Below are positions 17,043-24,277 of a stretch of 64,000 nucleotides of DNA, piece after piece. The DNA comes from Gammaproteobacteria bacterium. Its GTDB lineage: Bacteria; Pseudomonadota; Gammaproteobacteria; JACKNK01. The notes beneath the pieces are model-generated. The model was not told where the DNA came from, did no database searches, and saw only the letters and a list, made by a program, of their open reading frames with translations. The first letter of the stretch is position 1. The number at the start of each line of letters is the position of its first letter. Location: assembly GCA_024234895.1 (NCBI GenBank), contig JACKNJ010000002.1:439001-503000 (forward strand), written 5' to 3'. Position numbers and translations under genes: made by a program.

Positions 17043-19261
17043 TTGCTCTTGTGCTCGTACACGGCGTCCCAGTCCGCCGGGAGGGGGTGTGCGCGCAGGT
17101 TGTCGATGCGTTCGCGGTAAATCTCGACGAGCCGGCTGGCCGGCAATCGGTCCATGTGATCGAGGGCCGCCTGCCAATCCCGGTGGCGATAGGCCGCCAG
17201 AGCCAGGTCCCATTCGGCGAGTTCGGCGGCGGCGTGCGCGTCGAACTCGCCGAGTGGCGCGAGCGGCTGGAATATCCCCACCGGCCGGGTCTTGCCCTTG
17301 ACGCGGACCAGATCCAGCTCGCGATAGGCAAAGCCGTTGGCCGCGTCGCGGGTGTCGGCGCTGACGATGATGCCGACCCCGTAGAACTTGGTCAGACCCT
17401 CCAGGCGGGAACCCAGGTTCACGGAGTCTCCAAGCACGGTGTATGCCATGCGGAACTGCGAGCCCATGTTGCCGACATTCATGGTGCCGGTGTTGACGCC
17501 AATGCCGATCGCCAGCGCCGGCCAGCCGCGCGCCTGGAATTCGCGATCGAGCTGGCTGACCCGGGCCTGCATCGCCAGGGCCGCGCCGACCGCCTGCGTG
17601 GCGTGCGCGGGGTTCTCCAGCGGCGCGCCCCAGAAGGCCATGATCGCGTCGCCCATGTACTTGTCGATGGTGCCGCGATACTCATGGATGACGCCGGTCA
17701 GCGGCGTCAGGAAGGCGTTCATCAGGGCGGTGAGTTCATCCGGGGCGAGGCGTTCGGACAGGGATGTGAAATTGCGCACGTCGGAGAACAGCACGGTCAT
17801 CTCGCGCGATTCGCCGCCGATGCCGAAATTGCCGCCACGCCCGTTCATCTCGTCGACGATCTCGGGCGGCACGTACTGGCCGAACATCCGCCCGAGGCGG
17901 CGCTTGTTGCGCGTCTCGAGCAGATAGCCGTAGCTGCTGTGGAACAGCAGAAGTGTCAACAGAAGTAACAGGTGTCCTGCCAACGGCAATACCAGATTGT
18001 GCCCGGACCAGGCATACAGATTGCCGCCGACCACGACGATCGCGAGCACGATCACCAGCGCGATGCCGAACGCCGCGCCGAGCCACGGCAGGGCAAGGGA
18101 CAGCAGCAGGCCGAGGACGAGCGCGATGACCAGCTCGTAGGCGACGGTCCAGCCGGGCCGGTGAAGGATGCTCTGCACTTCCGGGTCGGGCTGGATCGCA
18201 TCCATCAGCCCGGCGAGCAGGTTCGCGTGCACCTCGACACCCGGATAGTTGGATTGCATCGGCGTGGTGCGCTGGTCGTAGAGGCCGGGGGCGGTGGTGC
18301 CGAGAATCACCACGACGTTGTCGAGCACCGCGCGCGGCGTGCGCCCGGCGAGCACGTCGGCGGCCGGCACGTAGCGGAACGCCGGGGTGCGGCCGCGATA
18401 AGGCACCAGTACGACACCCTGCTGATTGACCGGGATACGGACGTCGCCGACGCGGATGGCGTCCAGTTCCGGTGGCGATTCCTGACCGAGCTCGAAGCCG
18501 ATTTCGGGGTCACCGAGCATTGCGCGCAGCACCGCGAGACTGAGCGTCGGATAGAGCGCGTCGGCGTGGCGGTAGACCAGGGAGACGCCGCGATAGACGC
18601 CGTCCGGGTCGAACGCGGGGTTGTCGAAGAAGCCGCCGCCGACCGCCGCCGCCTGCAACTCCACGAGGTTGCCGGTCACGCCGTAACGTTCGAACAGGGG
18701 CAGACGGTCGATCGCGTCGGGCAGGGGTGCGAGCAGCGGCGGCGGCAGGGCGCCGTGCGTGCCTTCGCGCTGGGCGGCGGTGAAGCCGGTGACCACGAAA
18801 CCGCGCGCGATCGCCTCGGCAAACAGGCGGTCATGTTCCAGCCGTGGCCGCAACGCGGCGTACGCGTCCTGAAAACCGGGTTGCTCGCCAAGCGGGCCGG
18901 CGGCGACCTGATCCAGGTCGGCGAGGATCGATTTCCCTTCGGCTTCCGCGAACACCATGTCCATGCCGAGCACGTAGATCCGGTAATGCCCGAACAGCTG
19001 GTCGAGCAGCCGTGCCAGCACGTCGCGCGGCCACGGCCAGTGCCCGACTTCGGCGAGGCTCGCCTCGTCGAGATCGACGATCACGATGCGTTCGTCAACG
19101 CCACCGCGCAGTGTGGCGATGACCCTAAGGTCGTAAGTCCAGCGCTCGAACTGCTCGACGAAACGGAGCGCGGGCAGCGCGCCGATCGCCTGCAAAGCGA
19201 AGATAGCGGTGATCGCCAGGCTGATCAGGACGCGGACGACTCGCTGGCGAGACATGATCAC
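17039..19261 (-). CDS. CHASE2-domain class III adenylate cyclase
   Basis: A 740-residue inner-membrane signalling enzyme that makes cAMP from ATP. An N-terminal membrane helix is followed by the periplasmic CHASE2 sensor domain (about 40-330), three membrane helices (about 345-430) and a cytoplasmic cyclase domain. Metal-binding Asp residues are in LFSDVRNFT and KYMGDA. The substrate-specifying Lys (IDKYMGD) and Asp (LGDSVN) favour ATP, and the transition-state Asn/Arg (NLGSR) are present, so it should be active. A C-terminal helical extension of about 100 residues follows. GTG 19261 or ATG 19255 can start it. It overlaps the FecR gene. Confidence 0.93.
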   Translation of the reverse strand: MIMSRQRVVRVLISLAITAIFALQAIGALPALRFVEQFERWTYDLRVIATLRGGVDERIVIVDLDEASLAEVGHWPWPRDVLARLLDQLFGHYRIYVLGMDMVFAEAEGKSILADLDQVAAGPLGEQPGFQDAYAALRPRLEHDRLFAEAIARGFVVTGFTAAQREGTHGALPPPLLAPLPDAIDRLPLFERYGVTGNLVELQAAAVGGGFFDNPAFDPDGVYRGVSLVYRHADALYPTLSLAVLRAMLGDPEIGFELGQESPPELDAIRVGDVRIPVNQQGVVLVPYRGRTPAFRYVPAADVLAGRTPRAVLDNVVVILGTTAPGLYDQRTTPMQSNYPGVEVHANLLAGLMDAIQPDPEVQSILHRPGWTVAYELVIALVLGLLLSLALPWLGAAFGIALVIVLAIVVVGGNLYAWSGHNLVLPLAGHLLLLLTLLLFHSSYGYLLETRNKRRLGRMFGQYVPPEIVDEMNGRGGNFGIGGESREMTVLFSDVRNFTSLSERLAPDELTALMNAFLTPLTGVIHEYRGTIDKYMGDAIMAFWGAPLENPAHATQAVGAALAMQARVSQLDREFQARGWPALAIGIGVNTGTMNVGNMGSQFRMAYTVLGDSVNLGSRLEGLTKFYGVGIIVSADTRDAANGFAYRELDLVRVKGKTRPVGIFQPLAPLGEFDAHAAAELAEWDLALAAYRHRDWQAALDHMDRLPASRLVEIYRERIDNLRAHPLPADWDAVYEHKSK

Positions 19262-19446
19262 GGCAAGCCTTATGGAACCTTGGATCCACGCAGGCGCGGT
19301 TCATCGGGATGGGCGAAACGGCGGCTTCCGGGGCATGAACCCCGGACCTTGGCCGCTCCCCGGGCAGCTTGCCGCGCTACGGGCATCGGGAGGAAAGCCG
19401 TCATTGCTGGCGTCGGCTGAGCGGGCATGAACGGGCCGGAGTTTTC
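19262..19446. other. Intergenic gap between the TPR/barrel gene and the cyclase gene
   Basis: This 185-base gap separates two genes read in the same direction on the minus strand. I see no gene, no terminator with a T-run and no convincing promoter. An AAGG a few bases before the cyclase start could serve as its ribosome site. The gap is long for an operon, so the cyclase and FecR genes may have their own promoter here. Confidence 0.4.
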
Positions 19447-20769
19447 CTAGTACTCATAGCGGAGATTCAGCGTGAACAGTTCGCGGTCGTACTTGTTGAT
19501 GGCGAAATTGGAGTCGTTGGTGGTCGTCGACGCTTCCGCGGAGACGCTCCAGCGATCGTCCAGCAGGTGCTTGAGGATCAGGCCGAGGCTGCCGAAGTCG
19601 TCCTCGCGGCGTGCCAGGAACAGGCTGTTGACGCCCTGGTAGCGACTGTTCTGCCAGGCCAGGGTGGTGGTCAGGCTGGTCGATTCGCCCAGAGTCCATT
19701 GCAGACCGCCGCTCAGGCCCTTGATGTCGCGGTGGGCGATCGCGTCCGCCGAGGTGCCCTCCTCATGCGGGGTTTCCTGCCCGAAGTAAACGCTGCCGAA
19801 CGCGACCGGCTTGCCGGGCCAGTCCAGCGCGCGGATCAGGCCGATGCCGGCGTTGAACAGGTGCGAGTCCTGCACGTCGGCGCCAGGAAAGTGCTGGCTC
19901 GCGTAACTCATGAAGCCGGTGAGCTGGGTGCGCGCGTCGAGGGTATGGCGGGTATCCGCCGACAGGCTGCCGAGGGTGCGGTAGGTGGTGTGGTCCAGTT
20001 CGTAGTTCTGCGCCCGGAACGCGAAGGTGGTTTGCAGATCGCCGACGTTGTCGGTCAGCGAAACGGTCATGGTCTGGGCGTCGGTGTCGAACCGGTCGTG
20101 CTCGTCGTTGCTGCGGTGGTGCACATCGAAGCTGGCGCCGACGTAGCGGCCGGGCGCGACCGGGATGGTCAGCGATGCGCCGACATTCGCCTCGGTGTAG
20201 AAATCGCCCAGCTGGGTGGAGCCGCTGGACAGCGTGCCGGGGCCGAGCACCGGGGACACGAACTCCGGCGAAAACGGCGCGCTGTTGACGTTGCTGTCCC
20301 AGCCGCGATCCAGGTCGAAGGTCAGCCGCGCGGTCGATTGGTAGCGGCTTTCCTTGACCCGGATGATGTTCAGGAAGCGCTGGATGTTCTCCTGGACCGA
20401 GACCGGCGGCGCGGCGGCCAGCACCGTCTCGAATTCGCGGCGCGCGCGATCGTATTGTTCGAGCAGGAAGTAGCCGCGCGCGAGTTCCAGGCGGGTGCGA
20501 TGGTCGTCGGGGTTTTGCAGGAGCACGCGCTCCAGGGCGAACACGCCCTGGCTGTAGTGCCCCGAGTCGATGGCGGCGATGCCGAATTCGTAATCGAAGG
20601 CCGGGTCGCCCTCCATATCCAGCTGGTGCCGGATGGCGAGCGCGTAGGCGGCGGCGGAGTCGCCACGCGCATACAGAGCGCGCAGGTCTTCGACGACATC
20701 GGCACGTGCCGGCAGGGCGAGCAGCAGGCCTGCCGTCAACACCGTGATCGGGACAAGTTGTTTCATCAA
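19447..20769 (-). CDS. TPR plus beta-barrel outer-membrane protein, Slam-like
   Basis: 440 residues. A signal peptide ends at PARA-D (about residue 23). TPR-like helices cover about 25-145 (GIAAIDSGHYSQGVFALERV, then FLLEQYDRARREFE). The rest is amphipathic beta strands ending in the aromatic signature LRYEY expected of an outer-membrane barrel. A GWDSNVNSAP motif after the TPR part and a C-terminal NDSNFAINKYDRE stretch resemble the Slam (surface lipoprotein assembly modifier, DUF560) plan, which exports TbpB-like proteins. The length also fits. It is the first gene of the cassette with the cyclase and the FecR barrel protein, its likely cargo. A generic TPR/porin-like protein remains possible. 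Confidence 0.72.
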   Translation of the reverse strand: MMKQLVPITVLTAGLLLALPARADVVEDLRALYARGDSAAAYALAIRHQLDMEGDPAFDYEFGIAAIDSGHYSQGVFALERVLLQNPDDHRTRLELARGYFLLEQYDRARREFETVLAAAPPVSVQENIQRFLNIIRVKESRYQSTARLTFDLDRGWDSNVNSAPFSPEFVSPVLGPGTLSSGSTQLGDFYTEANVGASLTIPVAPGRYVGASFDVHHRSNDEHDRFDTDAQTMTVSLTDNVGDLQTTFAFRAQNYELDHTTYRTLGSLSADTRHTLDARTQLTGFMSYASQHFPGADVQDSHLFNAGIGLIRALDWPGKPVAFGSVYFGQETPHEEGTSADAIAHRDIKGLSGGLQWTLGESTSLTTTLAWQNSRYQGVNSLFLARREDDFGSLGLILKHLLDDRWSVSAEASTTTNDSNFAINKYDRELFTLNLRYEY

Positions 20770-20899
20770 TCAAAGACTTGGCGGGGGGCGGAAAGGTCCG
20801 CGTAGGATAGGATGCCGACTTTTATCAAGAAAGTAACCGCCCGTTACATTTCTTCATCCGTTCATCGCTCGCGCGCCACGTCGTGAGCCCGGAGTGCCT

Positions 20900-22099
20900 G
20901 TGACTGACAGCGATCCGCAACCCGCCGTTACCGCGACCGTCAGGCCGGATATCCGCATCGCGGTGAGCGATGCCGAGAAGGAGCGCATCTACCGGTTCCG
21001 CTATGCGGTCTACGTCGAGGAGATGGGCAAGAAGCCGGGTTATGCCGATCACGCCGGCAAGCGCCTGTACGATCCGCTCGATGACGACGCCACCCTGCTG
21101 TACGCCGATGTCGACGGCGAACTGGTCGCCACCGTGCGCCTCAACCTCGCCGGCGACGACGGTTTCGACGCCTACTGGAACACCATCTATCACGTCGACC
21201 GCTGGGCGGCGTTCCCGCCGCGCTGCCTGTCGATGACCTCGCGGCTGATGGTGGCGCCGGCCTGGCGCGGCTCGACGGTGCTGGCCGCGCTGCTCGCGCA
21301 CATCTTCCGCTGGGCGCGCGAACGCGGGGTGCGCTTCGATTTCTGCAACTGTTCGCCGTCGCTGGTCGAGTTCTACGAGCAGCTCGGTTACCGCCGTTAC
21401 GCCGACGGCTTCATGGACGAGGATGCCGGTTATCACGTCCCGCTGGTGTTCATGACCGAGGATGTCGAGCACATGCGCGCAGTGCGCTCGCCGTTCTGGC
21501 GCGACGCCCGCAAGCTGCCCGCCAACAGCGAGGGTACGGACTGGTTTCTGCGCGCCTTCCCCGAACACGCCGTGCACGTGAACAAGCGGCTGGTCGACAC
21601 CGACGGCTTCTGGACGCTGATGGAGGAACGCCTGCACGCCGATCCCCGCAAAGGCATCGGCCTGCTGGCTGGCCTGGACGAGGAGGCGGCGCGGCAGTTT
21701 CTCGATTCCGGCACGGTACTGCCGTGCAAGGCCGGCGAGGTCATCATCCGTCCCGGCGATGTCGGCAACGAGATGTTCGTGGTGCTGGATGGCGTCGCCG
21801 AGGTCCGGGGCGTCGATGACGACGGCGGGCGGCATTCCCTCGCGGTGGTCGGCCCCGGCCAGATCTTCGGCGAGATCGCCTTCGTCGCGAAGACGCCGCG
21901 CAGCGCCGAGGTCATCGCCAAGACCGACATGGATCTGTTGATCCTGACCCAGCCTTTCCTGAAGCGCGCCCTGAAGAAAATGCCCGAGATCGTCGCGCCG
22001 GTGCTGCTGAACCTGTCCGTGATCCTGTGCGAACGCCTGCGCAGCAGCACCCAGAACTGGCTCGATACCCTGCAGAAACTCAACGAGAACGACGGATGA
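20900..22099 (+). CDS. FeeM-like N-acyltransferase fused to a cyclic-nucleotide-binding domain
   Basis: About 399 residues. Residues 15-200 form a GNAT-fold acyltransferase of the FeeM / autoinducer-synthase-like type, with RFRYAVYVEEMGK, a central MTSRLMVAPAWRGS acyl/CoA-binding block and FCNCSPSLVEFYEQLGYRRY. Residues about 255-375 are a Crp-type cyclic-nucleotide-binding domain with the phosphate-binding cassette IFGEIAFVAKTPRSAEV, in which Gly, Glu and Arg are all kept. It should therefore be an acyltransferase controlled by cAMP or cGMP. The substrate may be an amino acid with acyl-ACP donor, by analogy with FeeM. GTG 20900 has GGAG five bases upstream; GTG 20894 is the alternative. It overlaps the methyltransferase gene. 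Confidence 0.85.
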   Translation: MTDSDPQPAVTATVRPDIRIAVSDAEKERIYRFRYAVYVEEMGKKPGYADHAGKRLYDPLDDDATLLYADVDGELVATVRLNLAGDDGFDAYWNTIYHVDRWAAFPPRCLSMTSRLMVAPAWRGSTVLAALLAHIFRWARERGVRFDFCNCSPSLVEFYEQLGYRRYADGFMDEDAGYHVPLVFMTEDVEHMRAVRSPFWRDARKLPANSEGTDWFLRAFPEHAVHVNKRLVDTDGFWTLMEERLHADPRKGIGLLAGLDEEAARQFLDSGTVLPCKAGEVIIRPGDVGNEMFVVLDGVAEVRGVDDDGGRHSLAVVGPGQIFGEIAFVAKTPRSAEVIAKTDMDLLILTQPFLKRALKKMPEIVAPVLLNLSVILCERLRSSTQNWLDTLQKLNENDG

Positions 22100-22944
22100 C
22101 TGAAGAACAGAAGCAGCCCCGCCCCGCGAACGCCGCCGCCGGTTCCTACGCCTTTGGCAGCTTCGACGAGAACCAGAAGGAGCTCGACCGCCTGAAGCAG
22201 CAGGCCGCCGCCTCCGAAACCCTGGAGCGGAACATCCTGGCCCGGGCCGGTCTGAAGGCGGGGATGAACGTGCTCGACATGGCCTGCGGCCCGGGCGTGG
22301 TGAGCTGCCTGATGGCGCGCATGGTCGGGGACGGCCGGGTGACCGGCGTGGATCTGAGCGCGGACCTCCTCAACGAGGCGCGCGCCGCCGCCGCCAGCGC
22401 GGGGCTCGGCAACGTGCGTTTCGAGCAGGCGAATGTCTACGAGCTGGACCAGGCCCCCGGCCAGGTCCCCGGCCAGTTCGACTTCGTCTACGCGCGCTTC
22501 CTGTTCCAGCATCTGGAGTTCCCGGAGAAGGCACTGGCCGCCGCGTTGAAGGTCCTCAAGCCGGGCGGCGTGCTCGCCATCCTCGATATCGACGACGACT
22601 GGCTCACGCTCTACCCGGAGCCGGAGACCTTCACCTCGTTCACGCGCCGCGCCGCCGAGGCCCAGCAGAGCCGCGGTGGCGATCGCCACATCGGTCGCAA
22701 GCTCGGCACGCTGCTGACCCGCAACGGCTTCGCTGAGGTAGGCGTCGCGGTCGACACCGTGACCAGCGCCGATCTCGGCATGAAGAACTTTCTCGATATC
22801 ACCACCGGCTTCAAACTGGAGCAGTTGACCGACCGCGAGAAACTGCTCGGCGCTGCCGAGGAGGCCGAGATCCGCAAGCTCGCCGACGACCCCGAGGCCT
22901 GGGGATTCGCCGCCGTTTTCGTCGCCACCGGGCGTAAGCCGTAA
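22096..22944 (+). CDS. Class I SAM-dependent methyltransferase
   Basis: A 282-residue cytosolic methyltransferase. Motif I is VLDMACGPGVVSCLMA (about residues 57-72), followed by the acidic GVDLSADLL, FDFVYARFLFQHLE, and the post-motif VLKPGGVLAILDID. The C-terminal part is family-specific and the acceptor is not evident. The ATG overlaps the stop of the acyltransferase (ATGA), so the two are translationally coupled. A plausible reading is methylation of the acylated product of the upstream enzyme. The UbiE/COQ5-like fold alone does not decide this. Confidence 0.86.
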   Translation: MTEEQKQPRPANAAAGSYAFGSFDENQKELDRLKQQAAASETLERNILARAGLKAGMNVLDMACGPGVVSCLMARMVGDGRVTGVDLSADLLNEARAAAASAGLGNVRFEQANVYELDQAPGQVPGQFDFVYARFLFQHLEFPEKALAAALKVLKPGGVLAILDIDDDWLTLYPEPETFTSFTRRAAEAQQSRGGDRHIGRKLGTLLTRNGFAEVGVAVDTVTSADLGMKNFLDITTGFKLEQLTDREKLLGAAEEAEIRKLADDPEAWGFAAVFVATGRKP

Positions 22945-22960
22945 CCAGAGGAAACCCGTC

Positions 22961-23434
22961 ATGTCCGATGCACTCAAAGCACTGCTCGATTCCCCCGGAT
23001 TCCCCGAAGGCGGGGCGTGGAGCCGCCGTCGTTGCGCGACCCATGAAAAGGTCTTCGACGAAGGCGACAGTGGCTGCGACGTGTTCGTGGTGCTGTCCGG
23101 TCGCGTGCGCGTGGTCGGCCAGGTCGAACTCGATGAAGACCGCACCCTGCGCCCGGGTTACAGCGATCTGGAGGCCGGCGCCGTGTTCGGCGAGATGTGC
23201 CTGTTCGACCTGCAACCGCGCAGCGGCTCGGTGGTCGCGATCGAGGAGGCGGAGCTGGCGGTGATCTCCGGCGACGCGCTGCGCGCCCATCTGGACGCCA
23301 ATCCGGCGGTCGGTTACCCGATCCTCAAGGAGATGATGAACACGCTTGCCGGGCGATTGCGCACCGCCAACAAGCGGGTCAGCTCGTTGTTCGCCTGGGG
23401 TTTGAAGGCGCACGGCATCGACGAGTCGCTGTAA
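22961..23434 (+). CDS. Stand-alone cyclic-nucleotide-binding protein
   Basis: 157 residues, almost entirely one Crp-type cyclic-nucleotide-binding domain. It has FVVLSGRVRVVG strands and the cassette VFGEMCLFDLQPRSGSVVA, keeping Gly-Glu and Arg-Ser for the cyclic phosphate. No DNA-binding helix-turn-helix or enzymatic domain is attached, so it probably acts by protein-protein contact or as a regulatory subunit. AGAGGA about seven bases before the ATG supports the start. It is the second such domain in this operon, which lies divergent to an adenylate cyclase. Confidence 0.88.
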   Translation: MSDALKALLDSPGFPEGGAWSRRRCATHEKVFDEGDSGCDVFVVLSGRVRVVGQVELDEDRTLRPGYSDLEAGAVFGEMCLFDLQPRSGSVVAIEEAELAVISGDALRAHLDANPAVGYPILKEMMNTLAGRLRTANKRVSSLFAWGLKAHGIDESL

Positions 23435-23439
23435 CACCC

Positions 23440-23931
23440 ATGGCGGACGAAGAGCACAAATATTCCGGCCCCAACCACCAGGGGGCCGCACGCAGCGCGC
23501 CGTACCCGGTCAGCCGGCTCGGCGCCGCGACCGGCCTTGTCGACATCGCCCGCCAGATCGCCGGCGCGGACGCCGCCGTCGCGACCCACACGCACGCCAG
23601 GCTGCGCGTGATCGCCGACCAGATGCGCGCCTTGCAGGACGAGGCGCGGGCGATCCTGGAACAAGCCCGTCGCGATCAGGAACTGCATCGCGCCGAATGC
23701 GCGTTCAAGCGCATTCCCGGCAAGGTCTATCACCTCTACCGCAGCGCCGACGGACGCACGCTGTGGTCGATGCTGTCACCGGCGGATTGGGGCGCCTCGC
23801 CGCCGCACGAATTCATCGCCAGCTACCGCCTGGAGGCCGACCAGTCCTGGACGGATGTCCGTGACGACGCGCCCCGCCAGGACGCCGAGCAACTGGTGCG
23901 TCTGCTGCTGGCGCGGAGCGAAGCCCCGTAG
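23440..23931 (+). CDS. DUF2452 protein
   Basis: A 163-residue soluble protein matching the DUF2452 pattern. It has LVDIARQIAGADA, an amphipathic helix with RVIADQMRALQDEARAILEQ, then IPGKVYHLYRSADGRTLWSM and LSPADWG. Function is unknown. The predicted helix resembles a coiled coil. It starts five bases after the stop of the cyclic-nucleotide-binding protein and ends the operon. A longer in-frame opening upstream overlaps that gene in another frame and is not used. Confidence 0.85.
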   Translation: MADEEHKYSGPNHQGAARSAPYPVSRLGAATGLVDIARQIAGADAAVATHTHARLRVIADQMRALQDEARAILEQARRDQELHRAECAFKRIPGKVYHLYRSADGRTLWSMLSPADWGASPPHEFIASYRLEADQSWTDVRDDAPRQDAEQLVRLLLARSEAP

Positions 23932-23938
23932 TAGCGAC

Positions 23939-24003
23939 TTCAGCCGCGAAGTGCCTTTGATCGTCGCCGATCGCGGCTGAATTCGCCCCTGCGGGCGTGT
24001 TTT
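23939..24003. terminator. REP-like hairpin followed by a candidate terminator
   Basis: TTCAGCCGCGA (23939-23949) pairs with TCGCGGCTGAA (23971-23981), a short member of the dispersed TTCAGCCGCGA family. Immediately after it, CGCCC (23984-23988) and GGGCG (23993-23997) form a small stem followed by GTGTTTT. This lies between the convergent DUF2452 and zinc-finger genes and would end the plus-strand operon. Confidence 0.4.
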
Positions 24004-24011
24004 AGGTCAGT

Positions 24012-24263
24012 TCACCACCACCACGCGCCAGTATCGCGACCGGCGACGCCGACCACGCGGGCGTTGAACTCCATCGCCTCGGCGCAATCGACGCAGGTAT
24101 TGACCGTCGGCAGGGCCAGGCGGCGTTCGCGCGGGATCGGCGCGCCGCAGTCGGCGCAATGGGTGTGCTGGCGGCCATCGCCCTTGATGTTCAGGTTCAT
24201 GCGGCGCAGCGCGTTCTGAACGTGTTCCTCGATGGTCTGGTCAGCCATGTCGCAGATGTCCAT
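24012..24263 (-). CDS. DksA/TraR-type zinc-finger protein
   Basis: An 83-residue protein with a helical N terminus and a four-cysteine zinc site, CADCGAP then 17 residues and CVDCAE, typical of TraR/DksA C4 proteins. Short TraR-like forms can bind the RNA polymerase secondary channel, but the acidic coiled-coil tip is not clear here. AAGGAG lies six bases before ATG 24263, which decides that start over the ATG two codons upstream. It begins 14 bases after the acyltransferase stop and is probably co-transcribed with it. Confidence 0.85.
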   Translation of the reverse strand: MDICDMADQTIEEHVQNALRRMNLNIKGDGRQHTHCADCGAPIPRERRLALPTVNTCVDCAEAMEFNARVVGVAGRDTGAWWW

Positions 24264-24277
24264 GTTCATCTCCTTCG

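Noticed and set aside
14343..17213. Longer start for the FecR protein at 17213
   Set aside because: The extra 57 residues overlap the cyclase gene in another frame; ATG 17042 gives a proper signal peptide and ATGA coupling.
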